Of a stretch of DNA of 64,000 nt, positions 35,025 through 46,865 are shown piece by piece. The notes beneath the pieces are model-generated. The model had not been told where the DNA came from. It ran no database searches and worked only from the letters and a program-made list of their open reading frames with translations. The DNA is from Himantopus leucocephalus (taxonomy: Eukaryota > Chordata > Aves > Charadriiformes > Recurvirostridae), in the NCBI GenBank assembly GCA_003993805.1, contig RSEF01000020.1, positions 4,271,779-4,335,778 on the forward strand, given 5' to 3'. Position 1 is the first letter of the stretch. Every line of letters starts with the position of its first letter. The translations under genes were made by a program, and so were the position numbers.

Positions 35025-35290
35025 GCAGACCTCTATTCTAATCCCTCCTTAGTCATCCTTCTTTTCTAGCGGTCTGTTTAGTCTGTCTGGTCCTTCCTGT
35101 ATATCTCCGTTCAACCCTGTTGCTTTTTCTGTTGTACTTCTTGTAATTCTGCTGTTGCATTTCTCTGAGGCATCTAGAACTGCACGTGATACTCATCATC
35201 TTGGAGTCAGTGGTGGTACAACGAAGCTTAGGTTTTGGCTTTTTCAATTGCTGACTTTCTATTGAACAGTGGTTAGATTTTGACAAAAAC
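35025..35290 (-). mobile_element. Ancient CR1/L3-like LINE fragment
   Basis: Read on the plus strand, the blocks gtacttcttgtaattctgct, then gaggcatctagaactgcacg, then gatactcatcatcttggag match the reverse complement of an old sauropsid CR1/L3-type LINE. The corresponding signature is '..tgtactttttctaattctgctatatc..gaccagaactgcacacagtattcaagatg'. An upstream segment (ctctattctaatccctcctt) fits the '..ctcatgtcccctcttagtc' part. Copies of this family are heavily diverged, so boundaries are approximate. The orientation agrees with the other relic at 48.6-49.2 kb. Confidence 0.65.
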
Positions 35291-36820
35291 GCAACAAAAT
35301 CTCTGAGATGTGGTAGTTAATACTAAACTAATCATCCTGTAGGTCTAGCTCAGATTATGTTTTCTTATCATGTGTGTTTTTGGCAGTGCAGGTATCTTGT
35401 TCTCTAATGCAGACAACAGTGTGATTGTTAACGTGACGTTTTCATAATGTTGGTCAGAATTCCGCAGCCATCAGCCGGATTAGCGTCCCATAATGGGGTG
35501 CTCTGAAAACCAAAGGTTGAAGCTGCGTCTTTAGTTTCCAGAAGGAACTCGAATCCACATTCAATACATAAAAAAAGGACAGACTGCTGGTTTACTCTAA
35601 CATCCCATCTAATTTCTTTTTTCCATTAAAAGGTTTTGATTTTTTGCCCCAATGTGACATGAAAACATGTTTTGAAATGTTATGAATGTTTGGCATGTGA
35701 TTTGGTTTTGGATTTTTGCCCACCCATGTTCCTGCATGGCCTATGCACTTGTGCCAAACTTGCTCTTCATCTTTTACGGCATGAAAATAATACAGCAGTG
35801 GCCCGAACTGTGGTTGTTAGTTAAAGATAATAAAAAATGAAAGTGAATCGATTTGAAATACCGAAAGGTCAAGAGGCAACTGAAGGCTAGGGAGGGAGGG
35901 ATGGGATGAAAGCTGGTTCCAGGCCGGGCTGAGAATGCCGGAGGGCAGCAGCACCTCTGAGTGTTACACTCCGGCCCAATGGTTTAAGGTACGCTTACCC
36001 GTATTTCTGCTTTTCCAGGGTGCTGCCATGTGCCTCGACCATCCAAAAATGCCAGCGATTTGGTAGGAAATTGCAGATGCTCTGCTTCTCTGCAAAGTAG
36101 AGGCTAACAAATTAAGAGATGAGTCACAAAACAGCATTTTAGTGACAGCTGAGATAAATGACGCCTTTCCCAGAGCCTGGAATGCAGGACCAGAAACTTG
36201 GGGTGTGCATAAATCCCTTGCAGAGGTTGGGGGGAGGGTGTTTGACTCCTTTCCTGGCACGATCCTGAGGAAAGAGGGAAATGGAGAAATGCTCACTTAG
36301 TGGAGCTGCTTGGTGGAGACAGTCACTAGATCCCCTGATACTGCAGCTCTTGTTCTAGCTCATTTAGCACCACAACCCTCCATAAACCAAAGGGAGTACA
36401 ACATGCCTAATGTAGCGTGAGGAGCAAGGCGGGGTGCGCCCGCCGGTGGAGATTTACTGCTACCTGATGGGCCTCGGTGAACAGCATCCTCCTCCCCCTG
36501 GAGAACCATCACCGCCTTCTCTCCCTCTCGCACACACATACACATGCACACATATGCTCTTGAGGATGCACTTTGAGTCTTTTGTTTTCCCTCATTAAAA
36601 GTGCCAAGATGCGTGTCAAACGCCTGGAGCAGTCTCCTGCTTTATAGTTTTATTGTAGTACTGTTATGACTTACCTAATTTATTTTTTCCTCTTTGTGTG
36701 TGTGTGTGTCTTGCTACTTACACTGTGAGTGTTTATGTCAAGGGGAGATAATCTCTTGGTGTGTGTTTCTGTCTACATACATATCTTTGTTTTTGGAGGG
36801 GCTCTTAAAGTGGCCTGACT
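35291..36820. other. Non-coding, nothing recognised
   Basis: This is unique sequence with a purine-rich tract near 35885-35910 and a short CA cluster near 36530-36555. A (TG)n microsatellite of about 15 bases lies at 36695-36709. No exon evidence. Confidence 0.5.
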
Positions 36821-36850
36821 ATTTGCCTTTTCCCTCTTTTTCAGGTATGT
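36821..36850 (+). promoter_or_regulatory. Juxtaposed 3' and 5' splice-site motif (recursive-splice-like)
   Basis: A 22-base pyrimidine-rich tract ends in TTTCAG at 36844 and is followed with no gap by GTATGT (36845-36850). An acceptor abutting a donor is the arrangement of a recursive (ratchet) splice site in long vertebrate introns. A further CAG followed by GTATAA occurs at 36980, which could close a short recursive exon (36845-36979). This matters only if the window is intronic in a plus-strand gene, which is not shown. Confidence 0.25.
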
Positions 36851-36979
36851 AAAAGAACTCTTAAAAGGGCAGAAGCAGCCCCCGTTCTGAATACCATGCT
36901 GCTTTCTTAATGATGGCAATCCTGTAGGATCGCAGGAGCATCTCTGTTTGCTCTCAAATTTACACAGCTGTATACTGCA

Positions 36980-38417
36980 GGTATAAATTAGTTTAATATA
37001 CACTGAGGTGTGTATAATGACAGCGAAGTTGGCACCATTCTTTAGAAAGGAATATTTATTGACTTATGCCTTTAAGGTAGTAGAGATGATCAATTTTTTT
37101 TAACATGCCCATTAATTTTTTTTTCTTTCATAATTGGACTAGAATTAAAAATCCTCTACACCAGTGTGTGTATCGACTAGATTGCAGTTGGTGGAGAACT
37201 GAATCATCTTCAAGTGTTTTAGGAAACCCTGCTGTATAACGTCAGCAAGAATCCACTAGAGATGAACTCAGCCAGTGTGAATGCCATGCTCACGTCACCT
37301 ATGTGCCAGACTTGAACACCAAATGTGAGCACAGGCACAGGAGCAAACCGGCTGATTTTGCTGCCCTGAGCCTGCCTCATCCTTCCCTGCATGACAGCGG
37401 GCCCTTCTGAAACCTCATCTTTCCTCAGGAACCTCATCCGTGTGTTCCTCCCACGACAACAAGTGCTGGCATCCCTCTGTCCACTCCGTCACATCGAATC
37501 GCTGTCAGTGTGAGCCACCTCCGTGGCAGCTTTGCCAAGCAGCGTCCCCTTAGCTTTCTGCCTTGTAAATTTTTCCGATCAATCTCTGCACATGCAGAGA
37601 TTCCCGATGTCCTGTAAGAATCCTTATGTCTGCTAGCTCTTCTCTCGCCACACCAACATTCTGTATTTCACTCTGAAAGGCATCTTGGGCTACTGTTTGC
37701 AGGAAGATTGCTCTGCGTAGTAAGCTGTAATGCCTTGTACTGTATTTCCTCCTGTACAGCAAAGCCAAATCGGCTGAGTAGCTTGCATTTCCTTTCCAGC
37801 AGCTCTAGCTGCTTTGGCACCAACTGTCAGTGCCGGACTGAAAACTACAGCAAGGAAATCTAGACTGAACATTGCTGCGGGGCCAGGACCTTGGTTTGGT
37901 GACTCATCCATTTGGAGAAACACCCACCTAAAAAGACTAATTCTGAGATGGCCCCATGTACACGACACGAGAGAGACTCTCAGCCAAAATACAAATCCTG
38001 TTTCCACTTGTTGTAGGAACAGGGGAAGTGGATCTGCCCCCAAACAGACTGCGAAACTGGGGCAGGACGTTGCAGTATCCTTTTTCCTCTACGTTTGCCT
38101 TTGCTCCTACGCTTGCCCTTCCTTTAAGACCCTTCTAACCTTTCAAATGGGAAAGGCAAGCGGCTTCCTGTCCTGCATGTTTATGGAGCGAACTGGTGCG
38201 GGCTGGGTTTGAGGGAGGCTATAGGTTTCCTGGCACTCGTCCAGCCCTGGGCATCCCGGCTTTGCGTGCAAGCAATCCTCCCAGCCCCACCGCCCCGCGC
38301 CTTTGCTCTTGCTGCATCTCACAAGAGGCCCTCTGGAAGTCTCTTATAACCCACCGAACTACGTCCATTTACCATTCGATGAGTTCGTGCATTTCCTTCA
38401 AAACACAGAGAACTGAA
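36980..38417. other. Non-coding, nothing recognised
   Basis: This is unique sequence. Open frames of 117-132 codons at 37690-38212 overlap on opposite strands and match nothing I know. Confidence 0.5.
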
Positions 38418-38446
38418 TTTCTCTCTCTCTTTTTAACAGGTAGGTG
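38418..38446 (+). promoter_or_regulatory. Juxtaposed 3' and 5' splice-site motif (recursive-splice-like)
   Basis: The tract tttctctctctctttttaac runs into AG at 38438-38439, immediately followed by GTAGGT (38440-38445). This is a strong acceptor abutting a good donor. It is the clearest such pair in the window. Chance CT-repeats also create this pattern, so a biological role is speculative. Confidence 0.25.
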
Positions 38447-41400
38447 CTGAAACATAAAGCAAGCTATATCTGCCCAGAGGGTATTTGCTGCCACAAAGAA
38501 TAAATTGGGACCCTCTTACCATCTCAGCTGCTGGTGGTAAGTTTATGGCCTAATTTTGCTTGCTTCAGATAAGTCCAAATACTTTGCAGTGGAAACGAAC
38601 GGACTGAAACATGCCTTTCTAACGCTGTTATTAACCTGACAATCTGTTGGTTTGTTATGGGATTGAAATCTCGTGGGAACTACTCTCCGTCTCACAGCAG
38701 AACTGACACACAATCCGATGCAGCTGATTTGCCATGGACAGTCTTCAAACGTTGAAATCTCGGCCTTTCTAAGCACAGGGCTGCTATGCCTGGGCACGCT
38801 TCCCCCTCGTCGGGGGGCATAAACACTCCGCGGCTCCAGACGCTTGGAGAAATAAACACGCTGACGCGGTATTAATATTTCATCACAACACACTAAAGTT
38901 AAACCTCGCTGATCCAGAGTGACCTGCAACCACTCAAGAAAATGTTTCTTTTTTCTTTTTCCTTTTTTTTTTTTTTAAATAATTTAACTTTTTATGGGGG
39001 GAAAAGAAGAGGAAATGGTCTCCTGCATGGCAGGCTTAACGTGGATAAGCAGAGCTGTTTCAGCTGGAGCAAAGCTACTCGTGTACGGTGGTGTTGCTTT
39101 GGGGAGGTTTGTAAGTTCAAGGAGGACAGTTTACCAGCTTTGCTTGTTGTCTCTGCCACGTAAGGTGAACCAGACACACTTAATGCTGTGGAATAACAGC
39201 GTACACAATCACTGCACACTTAAAAGAGCGGCTTCTTTAAATATTACTTGATAGTTGTGGCAGGAATGCAATGTGGCCTTGAGAAGGCACGTGCTTCACA
39301 TCACTGCCATGAGAAAACCCTGCAATCTAGTCTGTGGCAGACGACCTTATCGCCGAAACCTCCTCTGAGCTGACGGGCTTACAGCCATGAGCAGGTTTGC
39401 TACAGCTGGTGCCCAAGGAGTTTCCAAGCAGCGTTATTTAAACAGGATGGTAACGATCTGATCTTAAACACACTGCATTTGATGCATACGTTCCTGTTGA
39501 GCACAGATGACAATCAAATCAGCGCCTGCCATGAGGCCCGTAGGAAATCTGCCCTGCGGTGGCCCCACGGGAGCGGGTGGCTCGCAGGCTCTGCGGGTGG
39601 CCGGCGGTGGAAGGTGGGTGCGTAGGCAGCCAGGCAGGGTTAGGAGAGTGGTCCTTGATCTTAGACACTCCCTTTGGAGTCTCTGGGCAATTGTTAACAT
39701 GGTTCCTAAAGCTCAGAAGTAAAAATTGTCATCTTTTCCGTGAATTAAGCTGGCCACATGTGACCTGAAACTACTCAAGGTGAATCAGTGTGTTACCTTA
39801 TATGCCACCTAGCTAGTGAGCCCTTCACCCCCTTTTGTTTTTATTTTTCTGTTCGGATAAAGCAATTGAATTAATCTAATAGTGGCTTCCTCCTCCCTTC
39901 TCCCTCCCCCTTGTTGTTGTTCTGAGCTGTTGAGTGTTTTTTACTCAAGTCTTAAAGAATTATTTAATTTGCCTTGCTTTGCAATTTATGTTCTCTTATT
40001 TCATTTGATTTTAATGAGCGCTGAGCACTCTGGGATATACACATGAAGGGTGTTACATGTGTCCGTCTCTGATCCATTGAAACAGAGAAATGAGATAAAG
40101 GATTCCTTTTGAGCTGAGTTAGAGGCAGTCAACCCCAGGGGCCACACGAGGCAGTGGAGAGCATCAGAAAAAATTGTGAAGGGGAACATTAGCAACACTT
40201 AGTAGCTCTAGCTGCTCCAGCATTTTGTCAGATTTACAAGGGCCCCAGTAAAATATACTAGGGGAAAATGTAAAAACTCAAGTGCAATTTAAACAGTAGC
40301 GTTCTGATAAACTCAGGATCAGCTGGTTTTGATCGCAGCACAGTTTGGTGCAGGAGCACCACTTATGCATTATGAGTGAGGATCGGAGGAAGCTTAAAGC
40401 AGCTGTGCTTCTATATTTGCTCACTCTCTGTATTCAAACCTTGGCTTGAGAGCTCAAAGGAAATGAGATGTGTTTTGCATAACCCAGTTGCAATCAGTGG
40501 AAGCACCTACTAATCTGCCCGTACCGCTTCTGACCTTTTCGGGATCTGATTCCTTATCAGAAAATGAAAACATTTTTAAAGGAGGAATGGCCTTGTTTAT
40601 TTGGAGGTTTCGTGAAAATTCAGAATGCATTAGTGAAAAGACAGACTTATGCAAAAAACTCGAATGAGACTTTTATTCTCCTGGGCAGAAGAACCTGAGG
40701 TTATCCATAGAAGTGTCTTTTTACAAACTGATCTCTTGAGATTATTGTGTAGACTTCTTTGCTTTCACTATTTTTGGGAATGCCTATAACAGTGCATTTC
40801 CTGATGGCATTAAAAATAAAAGGCGTTCCGTTACATCTGATCAGCAGTGACAGCTGTATTAAAGTACGGTTCTTCCTCTAAGAGCTGAAATGTAAAATGA
40901 GGCCAAGGGTCCTGAAAAACAGAGGATGGGGAAGACCTTGAAATGTGAGGCTTTAGTGTTGAGAACTTGGAATAAATCAGGATCCTTCACAGAAATCACT
41001 ACTAACTCCCAAACTACCCTGCCTCTTTGGATCCAAATGTTTGTTTAGTAAGGCTGCAGCACAAGAAATAAATCCTGAATTATAATGACTTAGTCTGTGT
41101 GCCCCCACTTCCCTCCCGGTTTTAGCATCCATCTGGGAATCAGTTCTTCATTTTCTCTCTCATTTTCTGCCTTCTTATTTCAGGGCTTAAATAATCAGGC
41201 AGATCTGCAGAAACCAAAGAAGTCAGTATATGCAGATTAATAATTGGATGTGAAAAATGGATATCAAATGTTGAGCAAAAAATCTGCAGGGGATTTGGAA
41301 GCCTGTTCTGCATTAGCGAGGCAGGTGCTGAATGCTTCCCGAGTTATTCTGGAAGAGCCTGCTCCTTTCCACACCATCTGAGAGCACAGAGGCATTTCGC

Positions 41401-44400
41401 CTCCTTTCATCTACCAGAACGGGGACCATCGCTTTGTGCTGCTTAGTTGAATACATGCAACAAAAGCAACGAAATTAGTCCAGTTAATTACCTATCAAGA
41501 CTAAAGTGCTGGTCGGGGTTGTAGCTGCAGTTTCCAGAAAAAAAAAAAAAAAGCAAAAGCTTTATCTAAGTATTTGCAAGAGTTGCAAAAGATGCTGGTC
41601 TGTACGGGATTGTGACGGTGGCCGTGCAGGGGCAGGGCTGCCAGCCTTTATGTAGAGGGGACTCTCTTGAAGTTCAAGTGGTAGTGAGGAGAGCCTTTCC
41701 CTCCTCATTTGGGGCCACTTTCACCCTCCTTCCATCAGCGCTAAATAGCAGGTTTGCTCACATATGCTCCCCTCTCCTTTGTAAACACAAAATCCCTTAA
41801 ACAAATAGTGGACAGATCTTTTTTTCACTCTTCTGTTTATTAGAAGGACTTAGCTAATCCCTGTGTTTACGAATAGCAGGGTGTGTCAACCTACCAGCCA
41901 AGGGAGTTAATGAAATTCATCTGGTCTCCATTTTCCGGCAGAATTGAAGGGAGGGGGAAGGCCCAACCAGCCTCCAGCGTAACGCAGCAATATGACTAAC
42001 AGTGGTGTTTGCCGGCAGAGGCATAAAAGGGAGAAGCGGGTGGGAGGAGGTGAAGCGGCTGGATGGCAGAAACGAAGGGAAATAGTCCCCCTTCAATTAG
42101 AGTAATTAAAAAGTAGTAAAAATAAACCACCCAAACGAGAGTCTGGCCAAAACAAAGTCTTAATGTACACTTATGGTTTAAGGAGTCTGCCGGAGGCCAC
42201 CACCATGTGTTGCCACAGCCTTCTTGTGTCTGCGTCTGACACGAAGCCAATGCTGCTCAGGAATGAGGACGGGGCAGCTCTCGCTCAGGGCACGGCGTTG
42301 GTCGGAGCAGGCCTGCCAAACGCCCGGTGCTCTGGCTTTCGTGGGTCCGGCCGTCAGCGGGCAGCTACCGTCAGCACATCAAGGATGAGGAGAAGCTGCT
42401 GTATTGTTGAGTTGATCCATGAGGGGAATTAAAACCCCTCAGAGAAAGTGGTAAATTTCTATTTGCTTCTCTATGAAGTTTGCTGCCGCTGCCCGTTTTA
42501 CTGCCGCATGGCTTGTTTTCTCTGGGCTCATTGTCTAGGCTATTCTTGTTTTTTCTTTTTACCTTTTTGGTCTTTAATTCCCTGGAAGAATTGGCAGGGT
42601 GAAATGACATGTACAGTCATAAGCAGAAATGCAAAAAATCCTTCTTTCTGTGTGTTCACAGGTAGACTTTAAGAAAGTTAGTCCCTTTTCCATTTTTAAA
42701 AACAACACCTAACCAATTTTATTGCTTGTCATTCATCCCCATGCCTGGGTTTTACAATAATGCAGTACAAGCTTGCCATCACTTCCAAAACTCTCATAGG
42801 AGGTTCCATTGGTGATCTCTCCCTAGTAATTTGTTTGTCAGTATAGATGTATTTTGTCACGTGAACATCACTGAAGCACAGTAGGAGCCACCCACGCTGA
42901 AACGCTTGTTGTGGTACTTTTCCTAGAAGCCTTGGTCCCGACTCCAAATGCATCTTCATTAAATGTGGACAAGTACTTTTATCAGATTGTGTTGTGTTTT
43001 TGTGACGCGGAAAGAGAAAGTGGCTGAAGAATGAGTAAGATTCTTCAAATCTGTAACTGGACATTTTAAATTATGTGGAAAAATATGGTAATTTGAGCTT
43101 CTGGGAGATGCACCGATCTTTGTCTGCAATCCAGAGACTCTGTGACTAACAGGCTCAGTGGTAGGAATTTTTGGCATTCCCAGTGCTAGGGTCAGTAGAT
43201 GATAGTTCTTGGTTGTAATCCCCAAAACCATTTCACATAACAATAAGCATGTCCTGTAAGCTGCTGTACAAAAGGGGACAAAACTGTGATGTTCGATCTT
43301 TGCAATTCTAAAGGGCTAAGCTCTATAATTCTAAAGGTATTAAAAGTTTTTTGCATTATAAGCCGTGAGAAGCCCTGAGGCAAATTGGCCAAATCTTGGG
43401 GCAGCACACTTGGGGTACTGGGGGCAGTGGTTGATTTCAGCGCATGGAGGGGTGTAGCAGTTAATAACATCCCTTTACTTTGATTTTTGGTGTTTATCTC
43501 TGAGATTTTAGTCATCTGTGATAGGAAGACTTGGATGCTGGGGGAAGAACCGTCTTGAGGATTACACAGTTTGCAGTAGGTCTGTTATCTACAGTGAATG
43601 TTACACAGATGTTTCGAGTTTGGTTTCAGTGTGCCTGAGAGGCAGAGTTGCTCTGCACGTGCAGGGATGATAACTCCAAGGTAGCCTAGTTTGGGAAAGA
43701 TTGCTCATAGAAAAAAAAAAAATCCGCTAAAGTGTTAAATAAAATGCCAAGAATTGTCAGATTCCTATTTCCTTGGTTTTTCTTCTCTTTTTTTTCACCT
43801 GTTGTCTGCCTGTTGTCCTGCTTGGTCTGTGAATCCATAGGGGCAGGAGCTGCTCGTATGTAACCCGCTGTACACACACAATTCATTTTTAATGTGGCCG
43901 CATCTGCAGCCACACAGATTCACGACAGCTGCAGTTTTGATAGCTAAACCAAAATACAACTGACTAATGAGAAATAAATTTATCGTGCGCTGGCCATGTT
44001 TGAGAATCACTGCTTTAGATGTGTGTGTTTTACAAATAATTAATGCGATAGAGCATGCACACCCCCCCCTTCGGGCCAAGTACTCTTTCCTATCAAGTGT
44101 CTGAAGTGAGAGGGCAGGAATGTGCTGGGAAATAAAATATCTATACATGACACTGTTTCCAGAAAGAGTAGACCTTGAAAAGAAGATTTCAGAAAGAACG
44201 TGGACCTTGAGTCTGTCTTTCCCTGGCTGGGTTAGACAACAAGTAAGTGTGAAATGTCTTGATCTTCACAAAGCTCTGCTGGGTCACCCCGTACTAAGCT
44301 GAGCCAGTGGGGAACTGCAGTGTCAGGTTTGTTTAGACCTAAATCAGTCCCAGTTTCTGTTCCTGTGTGCTGGACGAGCCTGTGTTGTCTCCTGCTGCAA

Positions 44401-45552
44401 CCAGGGCTTGAAAACAGCAACTTTCATTTCTGTGTTGTGTGTAAATACAAATAAAAGCAATTTCTGTAGGACTTTACTGAAGCACCCAGGTAATCTGCAG
44501 TACAACTAAACCATCTGTTTTTTCTTTTTCTAGCTGCTAGCCATTCCAGCAGAAAAGGCCAGTATTATATTGGGCAGAACTAGCTTCTTGCATACCCACT
44601 AGGAGTGGGCTGAAGCCCCTTTGTTTATATTGTAAGAAAATAGGTCACATTTAACATGGTGGCATGGACTGATAGGGCAATGCCATGGCAGAGTCCACGA
44701 TGCTACGTGCTGAGTCCATTGCAAAAGATAAAATATGAGAATGAGATCCACCTTAATTCTGCAAAATGCAGACTGAGGCTCTCTAGGAAAATTTTTCCAA
44801 AGCTTGTCAGTTTAATACTGTGGTAAGGATACCTTAATTGCTGGTCTCTAAAGTAATAATACGAGTTACTGCAAGATACGTTATTAGTATGGTGACTATA
44901 GGTAAACTGATGAAATCCACAGAATAAATAAACTTTATTGGTTTTTGCTCTTTATACAGGGATGACATCTTGCAGCAGTGATGAGGTTGTGTTCAACTTA
45001 CAACATTCCCTTTAGTTTTTGTGCCAGCTTTCAAGCCTGCAAGTAGTCTGGTAGGTTCCCTGGCATAGAACAGAGATGAGGATCAGTTACTGGGAGGGAA
45101 GAATGGTACTGGTGCAGATGATAAGGAATCTAAATTAAACCATAAGAGAAGAGAGAAGAAGACGCTATAATATTTAAAAATGGCAAACTAAATAATATAT
45201 AATTTACAGAAAATGACAGGGTAATGCTGGGACTATTTTTAAATCAACAGCAAATTAGAATTCAAACCTCTGATAGGTTTAACAGATGGTCTGGATCCTA
45301 GAATCCAAAACCCACACACTTTATTTCCCAGTATGTTAAGAACAAAATAACGCTATGCAGCCTTTGTGGAATGTTTCTTGCTATTAAGCTATGTTGAAGA
45401 TAACTTTTGACCAAGGAGGACTGGATTGGGAGTGGAAAATTATAAGTAAGCTGGTTCAGTAAGTAAAAAACCACAACTCTCTACCAGGATGACTGTGGAC
45501 ATGTTACAGGTTGTAGGCAAGGGAGACAAGAGAATTGGGGAAGCCAAAGGAA
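38447..45552. other. Long non-coding stretch, no gene recognised
   Basis: About 7.1 kb of mostly unique DNA. It has a T-run near 38958-38976, CpG-containing patches near 39530-39615 and 42285-42365, and an A-run at 41539-41553. A weak juxtaposed acceptor/donor (ttcacag then gtagac) lies at 42655-42667. Open frames of about 70-128 codons are scattered over both strands without family resemblance. Confidence 0.45.
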
Positions 45553-45954
45553 TATAATTTCTTACTGGCCCTGTGTAATCTGGTTCACTGTTAGTCAATA
45601 GTGAAAATAAGTGGACGTATCCCCCTCAACTTTTACATATTTTAGAAGATGTTGTCTCACGTCAACAGTGAAGGGAAGTGTTTTGACGTGAATGAATTCA
45701 TCCTGGGCGGTGTTCATGGAGCCATTATCAAAACTTTTTGTAGAGGTGGGGANGTATAATTTCTTACTGGCCCTGTGTAATCTAGTTTGCTGTTAGTCAA
45801 TAGTGAAAGTAAGTGGACGTATCCCCCTCGACTTTTACATATTTTAGAAAATGTTCTCTCACGTCGACAGCGAAAGGAAGTGTTTTGACGTGAATGAATT
45901 CATCCTGGGTGGTGTTCATGGAGCCATTATCAAAACTTTTTGTAGAGGTGGGGA
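45553..45954. repeat. About 200-bp tandem duplication split by one N, more diverged
   Basis: Copy 1 (45553-45752) and copy 2 (45755-45954) are collinear from tataatttcttactgg to gaggtgggga, with the N at 45753. By eye they differ at about eleven positions, mostly transitions. This is clearly more than in the other N-split pairs. Either the two haplotypes are very divergent here, or a real older tandem duplication lies under the assembly join. Confidence 0.85.
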
Positions 45955-45957
45955 GAC

Positions 45958-46188
45958 GAAAAGTTGGGGTTTCCTGAGGAACACGTCTAATTAGGAAGCA
46001 GTAAACCCATGCACAGTTGCTGGTAAACTGGTATTTTTATCTTGTGTTAGTACAGCTATACCATTGCTTCTGNTGAAAAGTTGGGGTTTCCTGAGGAACA
46101 CGTCTAATAGGAAGCAGTAAACCCATGCACACTTGCTGGTAAAATGGTATTTTTATCTTGTGTTAGTACAGCTATACCATTGCTTCTG
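45958..46188. repeat. About 115-bp tandem duplication split by one N (probable assembly artefact)
   Basis: Copy 1 (45958-46072) and copy 2 (46075-46188) run from gaaaagttggggtttcc to ccattgcttctg. They differ by two or three substitutions and one single-base indel (ctaattagg against ctaatagg). The N is at 46073. It starts only a few bases after the preceding N-split duplication, so two contig joins lie within about 330 bp. Confidence 0.88.
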
Positions 46189-46865
46189 CTTACGAAAACG
46201 GTGCACCTTGCGTCTTGGATAAGCCAAAAAAACCACCCCATGTGGTGAGAAATGATTGGGATGGAAGCAAAAATATTGTATTTTTTCTGGCTTCGTTTTT
46301 TCATTTGAAACAATGCTGGTTTGATAAGACATGAAATACTTGCATATTTCTTGGAAGGGAGAGATTTGCGGTTGGAGAGGCTTTTGAACAATAGATGCGT
46401 GAGATCCATGTTTGGTTTCTTCCTCTGTGTTGGGGACAGAGATGTTGCCTCTTGGGAGAGTACTCTAACCATTGCTTGGTGGCAAATGACATGCCTTTCC
46501 TCTTCTGGCACTGGGCTTTTATTTATGGGGGGTACAAAACTTGTTCGATAACATAAGCTTAGGACATTCATCTCGCAAGTGGGATGCGTGGGCTGCAGTT
46601 CTTGATACACAGCATATTTGTTGAAGCAAAGAGGCAAGATCCTACAAGGAAGATGGAGAATTTTCCATACTAACCATGCAGTTATGCAGGAGACTAGGTA
46701 CCATCCTGGGTGGTGAGAGTGGACGTTCATGTCCCTTTCGGTAGACAAGCCAGATGTCGCCCATGTTCCCGATGAGCACCTTAACCTAGCAGGGGCTTCT
46801 TGGGTAGTGTAGAAATTAAAGTCACTATCTTCTCTTCTTCCACTGCGTTTGTGAATGTAGACCAA
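46104..46865 (-). other. Long open reading frame, 253 codons, product unknown
   Basis: This is the longest open frame in the window by about 100 codons. It starts MVYIHKRSGR and ends HGFTASY. I recognise no domain. A hydrophobic segment lies near residues 57-75 (around CITAWLVWKILHL), and basic stretches lie near residues 165-200. There is no obvious splice site, promoter or poly(A) signal tied to it. Its last 28 codons lie within a duplicated block that is probably an assembly artefact; the frame in the other copy stops slightly earlier because of a 1-base indel. It could be chance, a retained fragment of an old retroelement, or a lineage-specific exon. Confidence 0.12.

Noticed and set aside
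42640..42667. TTCACAG followed by GTAGAC as a recursive splice site
   Set aside because: The donor half departs from consensus at important positions.
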